A stretch of 64,000 nucleotides of DNA. Origin: Pseudocercospora fijiensis CIRAD86 (taxonomy: Eukaryota; Ascomycota; Dothideomycetes; Mycosphaerellales; Mycosphaerellaceae). Position 1 is the stretch's first letter; every line of letters begins with the position of its first letter. The notes under the pieces were generated by a model. The model was not told where the DNA came from. It searched no databases and saw only the letters and a program-made list of their open reading frames with translations. The position numbers and the translations under genes are program-made. Shown here one piece after another: positions 23,271 through 34,229 of the stretch. The stretch spans positions 806,001 through 870,000 of the forward strand of contig NW_006921538.1 in the NCBI RefSeq assembly GCF_000340215.1. Reading direction: 5' to 3'.

Positions 23271-26200
23271 GAACGTAAGCGATCCGAACGCGCCGGGCGC
23301 GGGAAACGCGTAGAATAATGCATTAGGAGCGCCTATAGTATTAGAAAACGACGCGGCGATATAATAAAACGAAGCCGAACATTAGGCGCGCCGAGAAGCG
23401 ACCTGCCTACGGCTCGAACGATTTCTAGCTAAGCAAGAGGTACTTAGGCTAGAAGTCTAGGCTTAAGAAGCTAAGCGAGAGAATGCGCGTCTTTGTGCCC
23501 TTAGGGACGCCGGCGATGCGCTAGCTCCGAGTAGCGGTACCGCCGGCGAGGGTTCTACGATAACCCTATCCCTAGGCGACGACGACGATAAGGACAAGGA
23601 AGAATTAGCTAATAAGTCGATTTAGAGGCCTAAATCTTAGAGAGCTAAATCTGTCTCGTATCGACTACCTCTTTCCGGAAGTACGCTAAGCGTAGCTACT
23701 ATACCTAGTATAAGCTACGTAGTCGCTAGTCTTACGGCTATTAAGCCTCGCCTAAAGGAACCTAAGCCCTTTAAAGGCGATACGATAAAGGAATCGAGGC
23801 GATTCCTTCGAGAACTTTCTATTACCTTTATACTATCCGGAGCTACCTATTATACGGACGAAAGCAAGGTGCTTTATAGTATTATATACCTCGTAGGCGA
23901 TGCGTAGGAGCGATAGTACAATAAAAACAGCCTTAAGGACCTATAGAATTATATCTACTAGGACTTTAAAACCTTCTATCGGGACTACGTCGGGGACCCT
24001 ATAAACCGTATACTAGACGTAACCCTCGAGTATAAGGCAGCCCGTTAGTATAAGGGATAGTTAGTCTAAAGCTTTGCCCTTAAGCTCGCAGTACTCGAAG
24101 ATTAACTTAGCGACTATAGCGAGGAGTATAGAATCCGCTATCTCCTCGTTAAACTCTAGCCGGCGATTCGTAGCGCGATTATTAAATACTATACGGTGCT
24201 AACGACGCGTTACGAACTCGTAGAGCTTGCGACGCGCATCGAGACCCCTAATAAGCCGTCTAGTAAACGCAAGGATCGTAACTACGATAAAACCGGAGGC
24301 AGTAAAGGTAAGAAGCGTCGATCTAATAATTAGGCCCGCAAGTAGTAGTTAAATCGCGACCGTAGCGTAGGCAGAAAGTATACGAAGGGCGATAACTCGT
24401 AAGGCGGGTATAATATTAGCAAGGTCGAATGTTATAGCTATCGCTAGAAAGGCTATTATAAGAACGCGTACCCGAACCGCTATCTCTAGAAAAACGATAA
24501 CCCTACGGTACGTAAGGTAGCCGCTAACGCTAAAGAAAAGAAGAACGACTCGAAGGCTAAGGGAAAAGATAAGGCACCTCCTAAGAGCTAGGGATAGGTG
24601 CGGAATCTTAACTAAGTAGCTTAGTAGTAGTAGTACCTACGGGACGCGTACGCGGAGCAATCGTTACGTAAGAAGGGGAAGTGTCCGTCGAATGCTTATT
24701 AGATAATGCTACTAACATTAATATAGTATCTTAAGAATTCGTTCTACGATACTAGCCTTAGCGGATTGTTAATGCCGTACTACCTAGTACCGATAGTTTC
24801 TAGAGTAACCGAGGATACTGCTACGGAGCGTATTATCTACGCTTGCGGATCGCCGACTCTATAGGCTAAGAACGTATTACTACCGGAGTGTTCTACGCTT
24901 TCGAGATACCCCTCCCTAATATTATTCTTAGTAGGCCTTAGAGGCGCGATTAAAAGGTAATCGTCGATAGCTCGACGGATGCCTAGACCTATAGGAACGA
25001 AGCCGTAGCGCGTTCGATACGCGTACGGGAACTATAGGAATTCTAGAAGGATATACGTAACGCCCTATACGTATATATAATTAGCGTTCGCTAGCTCCGC
25101 GATATCGCTAAAGGTTCCTCCTTACTAGAAGAATTTAAAGACTTCGAAGACGTCTTTATAATAATGCCCGAAGCGAGACGTAAGCTCCCCGAAGACGTAG
25201 AGTATACGATTAACCTAATCCCCGGAACGAAGCCGCCTTATAAACCTCTCTACTATTCTTTAGGAAGAGAGCTTAGCGACCTTCGTAATTACCTAAGCTT
25301 AGCCTTAGACAACGATTAGATCTAGCTTAGTATAAGCGAGGCGGGTGCGCCGATCCTGTTTATACTAAAGAAGGATAGTAGTCTAAGACTCTACGTCGAT
25401 TATAGGGGGCTAAACGAGATTACTATTAAAAATCGTTACCCCCTGCCTCTTATTAGCGAAACGCTTAATAGGCTTAAGGACGCCGAATAGTATACGTCCT
25501 TAGACCTTTAGGATATATATTACCGTATCTATATTAAGCGAGGCGACGAGTAGAAGACTGCGTTCCGTACGCGGTACGGGCACTTCGAGTATAAGGTAAT
25601 GCCTTTTAGGCTTACTAATGCCCCTACTACGTTCTAAGGATACATTAACAGGGCATTAGCTAGCCTTGTTAATATTTGCTATATCGTCTACCTTAACGAC
25701 ATTCTCGTCTATAGCAAAACGCGAGAGGACTACGTACGAGACGTACGCCGCTATCCTTACGCGGCTCCGGAAGTTCGCCTTATATACGAATAGAAAGAAA
25801 TGTTCCTTCTAGAAGAAAGAAGTCGAATTCCTCGGGTTTATCGTTAGCACTAAAGACGTATCGATAGATTAGCGTAGGGTAAACACTATTACCGAGTAGC
25901 CTCGCCTATTAACGCTAAAGGAGGTTTAATCCTTCCTTAGATTCTACAACTTCTATCGGAGGTTTATCCTAAATTACTCCCAAATCGTTATACCGCTAAC
26001 CGCCCTATCGAAAGGCGCCGTAAATAGCCGGAAGCTAGGTTAGGTCCCGTAGGGCGAAAGCGAGGAGTAAGCGTTCCGCTAGCTAAAGGCTGCCTTTAGC
26101 TCGGCCTCGATATTGCGACACTATAATCCTACGAAGCCCCTACGTATCGAAACCGATACCTCTACGTTTGCCTTAGTAGGAATTATATTACAATAGAGCG

Positions 26201-28212
26201 AAGATAGGAATTAGCACCCTATTACCTTCTAGTTACGGAAAATAGTCCTAGCCGAGACAAATTATAAGACCTATAACTAGGAGCTCCTAGCGGTTGTCGA
26301 GTCCTTTAAGCATTAGCGCCCGTACCTCGACGGCGCCTAGTATACGACCCGCGTAGTTATCGACTACGCTAATCTTAAGGGCTTTATAAAGATAAAGTAG
26401 CTTATTAAAAGGCAGGCAAGATAGGCAACCTTCCTTATACCTTTCGACTTTACTATTAAATATCGGGCTAGTAAACGAAATCTAGCCGATACGCCTTTAC
26501 GACGTAGCGACTACGAAAGCGAGTCGTAGGCGGTAAACAACCTTCTCCCTATATTGTAGTCGAAACTAGCTCTATAGTTAAATCTGCCCGAGGATATCGA
26601 GCCGATTGTAAAACGTATCTCTATTATATATATAGGGATACGAGACGCTAGTATAGCGCTAGCGGAACGCAAGAGTTTTATTAGCAGTCCCGTAAGAGTA
26701 GCGGCTACTATCGTTAGGAATAACGGGCCCTACTACGAGATATCTAATATAATCCTTAGTTTCGTATGTACTCTATAATAGTTAGAGTAAGCGAGAGGAG
26801 GAGGCTTATACGAGACAAGCTTACCGTCGGGTAGCTTAGCCTCGTTAAGTAGTTCTAACCTCCCGCCTAGCTATTCTCGTCGTAGTAACCTTATTTACTA
26901 CGGCGATACGCTATATATCCCTAAGGACTACGTATTACGTGCGCAACTAATACGTATATACTACGACGACCCTTTAGCTAGACACTTTAGTATAGCTAAG
27001 ACTATAGACCTAATACGCCGAAAGTACTTCTAGCCGAAGATAGCCGAGGACATTACGGCCTATGTCCGCACCTATAGAATTTGTTAATAGTCGAAGGCGA
27101 AGCGCTATCGCCTATATAGCGAGCTTGCTACGCTACCTATACTAACCCGACTATAGCAAGAATTAACGATAGACTTTATTACTAATCTCCCGCCGAGCAA
27201 GCTCGGTACCTACGTATATACTACGATCCTCGTAATAGTCGACCGCTATACGAAGATAAGCCTCTTTATCCTAACGACGAAGAAGTATATAGTAGTAGAA
27301 CTCGCGGATATCCTTTAAAGGGAGGTAATTAGGCGTTTTAGAGTGCTATTAGGCATTGTTAGCGATCGTAGATCGCTTTTTACTAGCTAGTTTTAGAGCG
27401 ACTTCTGCTTCGAAGCGTATATAAAGCGTAGGCTTAGTATAGCCTTCTATCCTTAGACTAATAGGCAAACCGAACGCGCGAACTAGACCCTCGAGCAATA
27501 CCTACGATACTATTGCTCCGAGAACTAGGATAATTAGGCTAAATTGTTGCCTTAGGCGGAGTTTGCCTACAATAATAGCGTTTATCCTACGTTACGTATA
27601 AGCCCCTTTAAGATACTCTACGGCTTTAACCCTAATTTAATGCCGAGCGCAAATAAGCTACTAGCTCGGGACGAGCTAACTAAGGGAAGGGTACTAGTAG
27701 CTATCGACGCTACGGAGCGACTACGGAAAGTATATAAGACGCTTACGGAACGCTAGTAGAAAGCAGCAGAATACTAGGCTAAGCAATACAATGTATACTA
27801 TACTGCTAAGATATATAGTATAGGCGACCTAGTCTTACTATCGACAAAGAACATTAGCTTAGATATCCTAAAGAAGAAACTTAGCCCGAAGTATATAGAG
27901 CCTTTTCGCATTATCGACATAGTCGGAGCGTAGGCGTACCGCCTAGTACTACTATTAAGCACGAAGATCTATAATGTTTTCTATATTTCCCTCCTCGAGC
28001 CTTAGTATAGGCGCGATAGCGAGGAGTATAAGATAAGTATGCCTATCGCTAAAGGTAACGAGTAGTAGGTAGAAACAATCGTAGCTAAGAAGATAAAAAA
28101 GCGGAAGGCGTACTACCTTATTAAGTAGCAAGGTTAGCCTAAAGAATATAATACTTAGGAGCTAGCTGTTTATATTAAAGATTCTATAGCGTTAGACGAG
28201 TTCGAAGCTTAA
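23271..28212 (+). pseudogene. Remnant gag-pol of Gypsy element 2
   Basis: The gag start is readable, followed by a CX2CX4HX4C knuckle in which one Cys, the His and the last Cys codons now encode Tyr. The reverse transcriptase active site reads YLND because GAC became AAC after a T. The chromodomain segment reads YYLIK.QG.PKEYNT.E, with Trp codons turned into TAG. Stops are numerous and RIP-like. The frame closes about 28210. Confidence 0.8.
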
Positions 28213-28366
28213 GCGAAGCGCAAGCGTAGGCAGTAATTAAAACAAAAGAAAATAAAACTTAAGAAAAATAGTAGACACGTACTCGTTTCGCTACTAAAAA
28301 AGGCCTATTAGCCTAGCATATATAAAGAAGGCGCCGCGTAGGCGCGCCGACGGCGGGCCGTCTACT

Positions 28367-29100
28367 CTACTTATCCTTAGACTCTTCCTCTTCGTCCTCG
28401 GCCTCGATACCTATAGCGGTATCGATAGCGGCGACGGCCTTAGCGCCGACGCGCTAAGCGAGGTTCTAGTACGGTTAGTATACGAAGCGCAAGTAAGACA
28501 AGGCTATAGGGAAAAACTATACCTAACGACTAATCTCTACTAAGCCGGCTAAGTTAGTACCGATGTTCTCGAGAGCACTAAGTAGGTTAATATCCGTAAG
28601 GGACCCGCTAGCGGCCCCCTTACGGGCTAGGGCTTTACCGCCTAGGGTTACCTTATTCTTATTAATATAAAAGGCATCGAGCGTAGATAGGATAACTAAT
28701 AACGAGGTTAGTATGCAAAGCGTAAGCGGAGCGTATAAGAAACCTACGTACGACGACGGCGTCTAGGTTAGCCTAAAGTACCTCTAAGGCCTCGTTAGAC
28801 TCCTCGACGGAGTCGTAGCCGTCTAGATCGTAAAGGTCGCGCGTAGCGCGTACGGCGCGAATGCGCGCTAGCAGCGCTACGAGCGCGCGTGCCGTAATAG
28901 GAGTATAGGTATAGTAGCTGCCGCGGTAGCGGTCGCAGTTGCGCTTAGTAGTAGGGTCTATATTGCCGCCTATATATAGCTTAGATAGGTCTACTAAAGC
29001 GAGTTAGTTACGAAGCGCGTATACGTAGCAAAGGGCGAGAAAACGTACTATTAGCCGTTATATACCTAAAGCAACGGGTATAGCCCTCTAAGACTTTTAG
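28367..29100 (-). pseudogene. Antisense frame between pol and the 3' LTR of Gypsy element 2
   Basis: On the strand opposite to gag-pol two long open stretches follow one another. About 29010-28690 reads LSKLYIGGNIDPTT, NCDRYRGSYYTYTPI, ARALVALLARIRAV and DLYDLDGYDSVEESNEALEVL. After a frame change, possibly a short intron near 28690, it reads DAFYINKNKVTLGGKALARK, LTDINLLSALENIGTNLAGL and an acidic end EAEDEEEESKDK before TAG at 28367-28369. The only interior stops are RIP-type. Family unknown. Similar antisense accessory frames are known in some LTR retrotransposons; a captured host gene is the alternative. Confidence 0.5.
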
Positions 29101-29603
29101 TAGGTACTAGGTAGGCGTAGTAGGTATCGAGGGCGGAGCGCCTACGGCGCGCTTGCCTAAGGTACGCGAAGGAGTAGCTATACTAGTAATGTTTTTTTTA
29201 GATAGATGTTTAAAAAGAAAAATCTTTAAGTAATACTAGGGGGGCGCGAGGGGGGAGTAGGCGGGGAGTAGGCGGGTAGTATTCGGAGCGCTTAGAAAAA
29301 GAAGAAGTTTTTAAGCGAGCTTCGAATGCTTTAAATACTCGCCTCGCTTTCGGACAGCTTACGTTCTCGCGTAGCTACCGCGTTCTTAGAAATTTAGGCA
29401 ACCTCTAGTTAGTGCTAGAAGTAGCTACGCTTTAAATCTATAAACAAACAAGCAACTACGAGGCAAATTATAACGTACCTAGCAACTATAGCCTAGCGAC
29501 AAGTACGTATAAGACGCGCAAGTGTAGCGTAGAGTATAAGAAATAGTATAATTTACTATATTGCCCTATAGCTAGGATAGCTATACCGGGGGAAGGAGAT
29601 AAT

Positions 29604-29914
29604 TATAAGAACCTAAGTAAGTAAAGTCTCCTGTTATACCTTAGTAAGCCTATATAACAATTATATAATGTTATTACGTATACTGCGGTGCTGTCTCGCC
29701 GGCGTAAAGCCTGCTTAGCGCATACGCGGAAAAGCTTAGTCGCTTATACGGACATACTCGGTTGCCGGCTTAGCATATATACTATCCGTACGTAGCCTAG
29801 TTAATAGTAAACGCTCTGCCCTATTCTAAAAAAGGCACGGTTTAGTTCTACTTTCTACTACGGCGATTAGTAGAGGGTGTTCTATACGTTGCTATATATA
29901 TCTATTTTCTTACA
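29604..29914 (+). repeat. 3' LTR of Gypsy element 2
   Basis: 311 bp, colinear with 22914-23222. It ends TTACA with the original CA preserved and is followed by ACGAG. Confidence 0.9.
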
Positions 29915-30000
29915 ACGAGCGAGTTAGGTACGAGAAACTACTATAGATTCGCGGTTGCTAACAAACTAGTAGGGTCTACGAACCTCGCGTAACTAGCGCG

Positions 30001-30018
30001 AGGTAGGCACGCTTACCT
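30001..30018. repeat. Right terminal inverted repeat of Tc1/mariner element 1
   Basis: AGGTAGGCACGCTTACCT, exact reverse complement of 19785-19802, followed by the TA duplication at 30019-30020. Confidence 0.9.
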
Positions 30019-30020
30019 TA

Positions 30021-30038
30021 GCAGCACAGTATTCTTAG
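30021..30038 (+). pseudogene. Rhodopsin-domain gene, last codons after the mariner insertion
   Basis: Joining 19782-19784 (CTA) to 30021 continues the exon 5 frame as GCA GCA CAG TAT TCT TAG. The stop at 30036-30038 gives a total of 1125 coding bases (375 codons) over exons 1-5, a normal length for this receptor family. Whether this TAG is original or a mutated CAG or TGG cannot be told from one copy. Confidence 0.6.
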
Positions 30039-30676
30039 CGACAAAAACCCTAAGCTTTTTAAGCTACGGGGCAGCTAATGCCGCCCCTATACTATCTATT
30101 ATACTAATTCTACTACTATTCCTAATATACTGTACTAATAAATTCTATTAATTTCCTAATAAATACTATAAGCTCGCAGCTTTATTCTAATATAGATATC
30201 GACCTAATTAGTAGTATTGTTATTACGTAAGAATATAACGCAGATACTAGGGCGTATAGCGAGTTACTAAGTCGACCCGCTAAATACCTATTTTCTACTT
30301 TCTTAGCATTCTACGGTTTGTATAATGCACTAATATATACTATAATCGCAAGACACCGAGTTAATATATAATACAATAAGAATCTTCGTCGCTATTGCTT
30401 CTACTATAAGGTATAGACACGTAGGACTAGACTAAATTGCCTAACTTGTCGCAAATCTATACGGTTCCTCTACCTCTAATTCTCGAAGAAACACTACTAC
30501 TAAGCGACGCCTTAATATACGATAATACCGACGATATTATAGCGGCGGAAGAAGGATTAATATATACTAAAAGAGATCTAGTAGATATTGCTTTATTATA
30601 GGACGTAAGAAGGTAGACTAGAAGGACGAGAAGTTAGATATAAAGCTAACCTCGATAGTCCCTACTACTACCTCCT
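30039..30676 (+). repeat. RIP-mutated DNA with a Cys-rich relic
   Basis: Between the end of the receptor gene and the next ORF the DNA is strongly RIP-mutated. A plus-strand frame about 30,245-30,500 contains a YCFYYK..TRRTRLNCLTCRKS stretch, which with one Tyr restored would be a CxxC...CxxC zinc ribbon, as at the C-terminus of some DNA transposases. Too little remains to name it. Confidence 0.35.
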
Positions 30677-32529
30677 ATGCCTCCTAAGAAGCGTACGCCG
30701 AAGAGCGCTAAAGATGCTTATTTGCTAGCAAAACAGCTGGAAGCGGAGGTTGCCGCTACTTAGGCTAGTAGCTAGTCTACGAGTAAGAGGAGGACTTCTC
30801 GGGCAAGCTTAATAACAACTTAACAAGTGCCTCGAAGAAGGTAAAGAAGGTCTAATTTAAGGCTACTAAGGTCGCTAAGACTTAATAAAGCGATATTAGC
30901 TCGCTAATAAGTAATATACTTCTACTAGAAGAACCTCTACTAGAAGAACCTCTACTAGAAGAACCTCTACTAGAAGAACCTCTACTAGACGAGCCTCTAC
31001 TAGACGAGCCTCTTCTAGAGGCTATTAAGCAAGAAGTTACTATTATACGGGTTACTAAGAGGGCTAAGAAGCCGCCTAAGAAGGCTATTATCGAGGAGGC
31101 TATACTAAAGCCGACTAAGAAGAAGGCTTCTTCTTCTACTATTAAAGCTACTTCTACTGCGAAGAATGTAGCTTTAAGGGCTTCTATAATACCTAAACCG
31201 GATGCTATTAACGTCGAGCTGTAGGTCTACTTTAACCGTAAAGACCTTAGCAAGGACTATAGTATTATAGGCGATAGTGCCGTACCTATTCGACGGTTAA
31301 TTAACGAGGCTTCTACGAAGGTAATAATCTACGCTACTAAGAATAGCTTCAACTACTGCTTAATCCGTCGCTATTGCGAGATATAAGCCCTACTAGTAAA
31401 GAATAGCAAGCCCTAGTCTAAGGACTTCCTTATAATAGAAGGATAGTAAGAATAGATAGGCAAAGGTTCTAGTATCCTTAAATACTTCCGCTAGATAAAG
31501 CCTCTTAGTATTTAGGTCCTTATAACTAAATACTAGAGCTATAGAGCTAATACACCGTTTGCTAAACTTAGTCTAAGGATTGACTGTAAACCGGCGGCAG
31601 TGCAACAGCCTTCTTTATAAGCAGACCCGCTATCTTCCGATACTATTAATATACTATTAAGTCTACTACCTCGAGAGCCTAAGCCTAGCAAATAGAAGAA
31701 GAAGAAGGATAGCAATAAGGTTATAATAGACGAGACCGACAGCCGGCTTTAGTAATATAAGGCTATTCGTAGGGCGTACGCCTATATCGACCTATAGTAT
31801 ACCCTTAGAAGGTAGGCTAACGTTATAGGCTATTATAAGCTTATAGGTCTATACTATAAGCTAACCGCTGCAATACTAACCTTCTAGAGGGACTAGATGT
31901 CTCTTAATAACAAGTGCTTAGTCGAGGCACTAAACAAGAAGGTTATCGAAGAGATAATACAGTGCTATAGGGTTAAACACCCCGACAATAACGACTAAGG
32001 CAAGGCTAGCAAAGGTAAGAAGCAAGAGCCGGCGGTATAATAGAAATATTACTATTATAGTGCGCCTTAACTATTGCCTAATCTATAGTTATATCCGCCG
32101 CCGCCGCTATACTATTATTAGCAACCTATTACTCTATAGGCACCTTAGTTAAGCGCTCCTTAACTAAGCGCTCTACGGTTAAGTCCGCCTATTGCTAATA
32201 ACGAGACTAATATAGCCGTTCTTGTTGTCTATTGCCGCTAGCTTCGGAAGCGCTATCTAATGCTTGCTATAAGCATTAAGGTAGGACAGGATTAGATAGC
32301 TTCTAAGGACTAGAGCTTAGATATAATCAAGGATAAGGAGAAGGCTATAGAGCTACGTAAACAGGTGCCTTCCGACGGTACTTATTTTAGGCTAAAGAGT
32401 AAAGTAGACCGGTTCTTAAGGCATTATAGGGCTAAGCGGATACCTAAGGATATGTTAAGTCTACTAGAAGAGGTAGAAGATAGAGTAGAGGGCTAGGCGT
32501 ATAGCAAGCCGAGGAGGTCGGCTTTGTAA
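30677..32529 (+). pseudogene. Unidentified repeat-borne ORF with EPLLE tandem repeats
   Basis: A long plus-strand coding relic begins MPPKKRTPKSAKDAYLLAKQ and is basic at its start. The frame shifts once near 30,820 (small intron or indel). It then includes six LLEEP/LLDEP repeats, Lys-rich segments (KRAKKPPKKA), a central region (VYFNRKDLSKDYSIIGDSA, VPIRRLINEASTK), a Pro/Tyr-rich part and a C-terminal charged part (MLSLLEEVEDRVEG). Interior stops are TAG or TAA only. I do not recognise the family. It probably belongs to a transposable element, but its partner genes and ends are not visible. Confidence 0.45.
30922..31011 (+). repeat. 15-bp tandem repeat, six copies
   Basis: Four copies of CTACTAGAAGAACCT and two of CTACTAGACGAGCCT follow each other in frame, encoding LLEEP then LLDEP. 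A seventh, partial unit follows. Confidence 0.9.
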
Positions 32530-33060
32530 TCGCGCTATAGTACTACTACTACGCAAGAGATCGTTACGAAAGTTATAGATAAGTCGGTCTATATAGTTTG
32601 CTTAGATCCTGTCTATTTAGTTTTTCTATATATTATTTATATAGTGTATACTACGTACATTTCGTCGCCTTAATCCTCTTAGTCGTGCCGCTAAGACCCC
32701 GCTTTTAGACCCTAAACCCTCTCGGCTTTTCGTAGCTTTTCTATATATATCTTAATACTATACTATAGAACATATATAGATAGCGAAGATACATTTCCTA
32801 ATCGATTCTATATGTCTTTAAATAATTTACGAAAAATCGGTATATCGATACGTACTATATATACTATATTATAGACGTTTAAAATATATAGAGTCGGCTT
32901 CTATAAGACAAGCTTGCGACTAGGCGTCTTAGCACTATTATAAAATGCAGTATACTATATTCGAATCGATACTACTCGACTAAACCCGATCCGATTAGGA
33001 CTATTTTTGAATGCTATTATAGCGCTAATACTAAGCTCTTATTTCTGTATCTAATCGCCC
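32530..33060. repeat. RIP-mutated spacer
   Basis: TA-rich mutated DNA with no recognisable domain on either strand. It may include the 3' flank of the following mariner relic. Confidence 0.5.
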
Positions 33061-34130
33061 TATTCTAACCGCTAGAAGGTGATATATAAAGCCGACTTAC
33101 TAGGCGTTAATACTAGCTCTACGGAAGAGCTTGCTATAGTCTATACCCTTACCCTAACTATTAATTGCTAGCTATAAGAAGCGCTTAAAAGCGGCCTGCT
33201 AATCGTCTCCTAGACTATATTTAGGCATTATATCCTAGTGTCTCTTTATCTAGTGTTTAAATAAGCTAAATAAAGGTTCTATTAGGTTCAAATATAGCGA
33301 ATATAGTAGCAAGAAGTTAGCAATAACGCCGTACTAACGGTATATATTGCGGACGGCTCTTCTATTATAAGTTAAGCAGTTATCTATAATAATAACGGAC
33401 CGTAGACCTAGAAATAGATTACACTAAGGAAGGACCTTCGTTTAAAGCTAATTTAGGAAGGACTAGCTATCGATACTGCCTTACTTAATAAGTGTAGCAC
33501 CTAGAAGCTAGCCGTCTATTATATATACTAGAAGCATACTATATCGTTATAGACGGTATAAATAGTAAGTGCTTATATAAGGGAAGCCTTTAGGTGCCTA
33601 TCTACGCCTTCGAATAGCTAATCGCTTACTAGTATATATCTCGTCTATAAAGACAATCTACTCGCTTATCTAGTAAGATATATTAATTAGGTATATAAGT
33701 TCTACCTCTTTAGAGCGTTAAGAAGCCTTCCGCTATACGACTTTGTATATAAAGTCCTTCTAGTAGACATACCGCTCTATTATCCTTATACTAATATAGG
33801 TCCCGAATTTAAGTAATAACTAGTCTTATATCTCGTCTATCTAGGTCGTATCTTTAGTAGTAAGAATGTCTATTATAAAATCCCTTATATATAGCAATAT
33901 CCTCTTCGGCCGGCCTAGTTATCCTTAGCTATAGACTAAACGTAACCTCTTCTAATTCGTACTATACCGCTTTACTACTATAAACGACCTATTTAAATGC
34001 TCTTTACGCTACGATAACTAGATGTCCTTCGCCGATATACTATCTACTAATAGCTATCTAATAATGGCCTTATCTTGCTTAGTAAGAGGCGCTATATTAA
34101 CTAGAAAGACCTCGAAGGCGAGTCTAGGGC
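33060..34130 (-). pseudogene. Second Tc1/mariner transposase relic (DD34E)
   Basis: The minus strand reads VFIDE with Asp at 33643-33645, VIIIDNC with Asp at 33382-33384 and LYSLYLNLIEP with Glu at 33277-33279. Spacing between the second Asp and the Glu is 34 residues. Conserved context (RAVRNIYR, LFSLFKH, AAFKRFL) supports a Tc1/mariner DDE_3-type transposase that is clearly different from element 1. Unlike element 1, the catalytic Glu survives. The N-terminal part toward 34,130 is badly mutated and no inverted termini were found. Confidence 0.8.
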
Positions 34131-34229
34131 GCGGTAGAAGAAGCGATAGTAAGGTATAGCGATAGCGGCGGCGATCGTAGCGGTAGAAACTCGATAGACC
34201 GATAGCAAGAATAATAACGAGTAACAACA

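Larger units (their letters stand above)
22914..29914 (+). mobile_element. Ty3/Gypsy chromovirus 2, RIP-inactivated, inserted in the mariner element
   Basis: A 7001-bp element with about 310-bp LTRs and a 5-bp duplication ACGAG (22909-22913 and 29915-29919). Plus-strand domains in order: gag from about 23271 (MNVSDPNAPG), CCHC knuckle (about 24430-24471), protease DSS form of DSG/DST (about 24955-24990), reverse transcriptase with YLND (about 25678-25720), integrase ending in a degraded PQTDGQTERAN-type motif (about 27449-27510) and a chromodomain (about 28108-28165). About 1.4 kb follow before the 3' LTR and contain an antisense frame, listed separately. Confidence 0.9.
19785..30018 (+). mobile_element. 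Tc1/mariner element 1 (DD34E type), hosting a nested Gypsy element
   Basis: Perfect 18-bp inverted termini and TA duplications (19783-19784, 30019-30020) bound the element. Excising it joins exon 5 of the rhodopsin-domain gene in frame. Without the nested Gypsy element and one ACGAG copy it is about 3.2 kb, long for a one-gene mariner. The extra length is a second, opposite-strand frame at about 21,400-22,860. All frames carry RIP stops. Confidence 0.85.
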
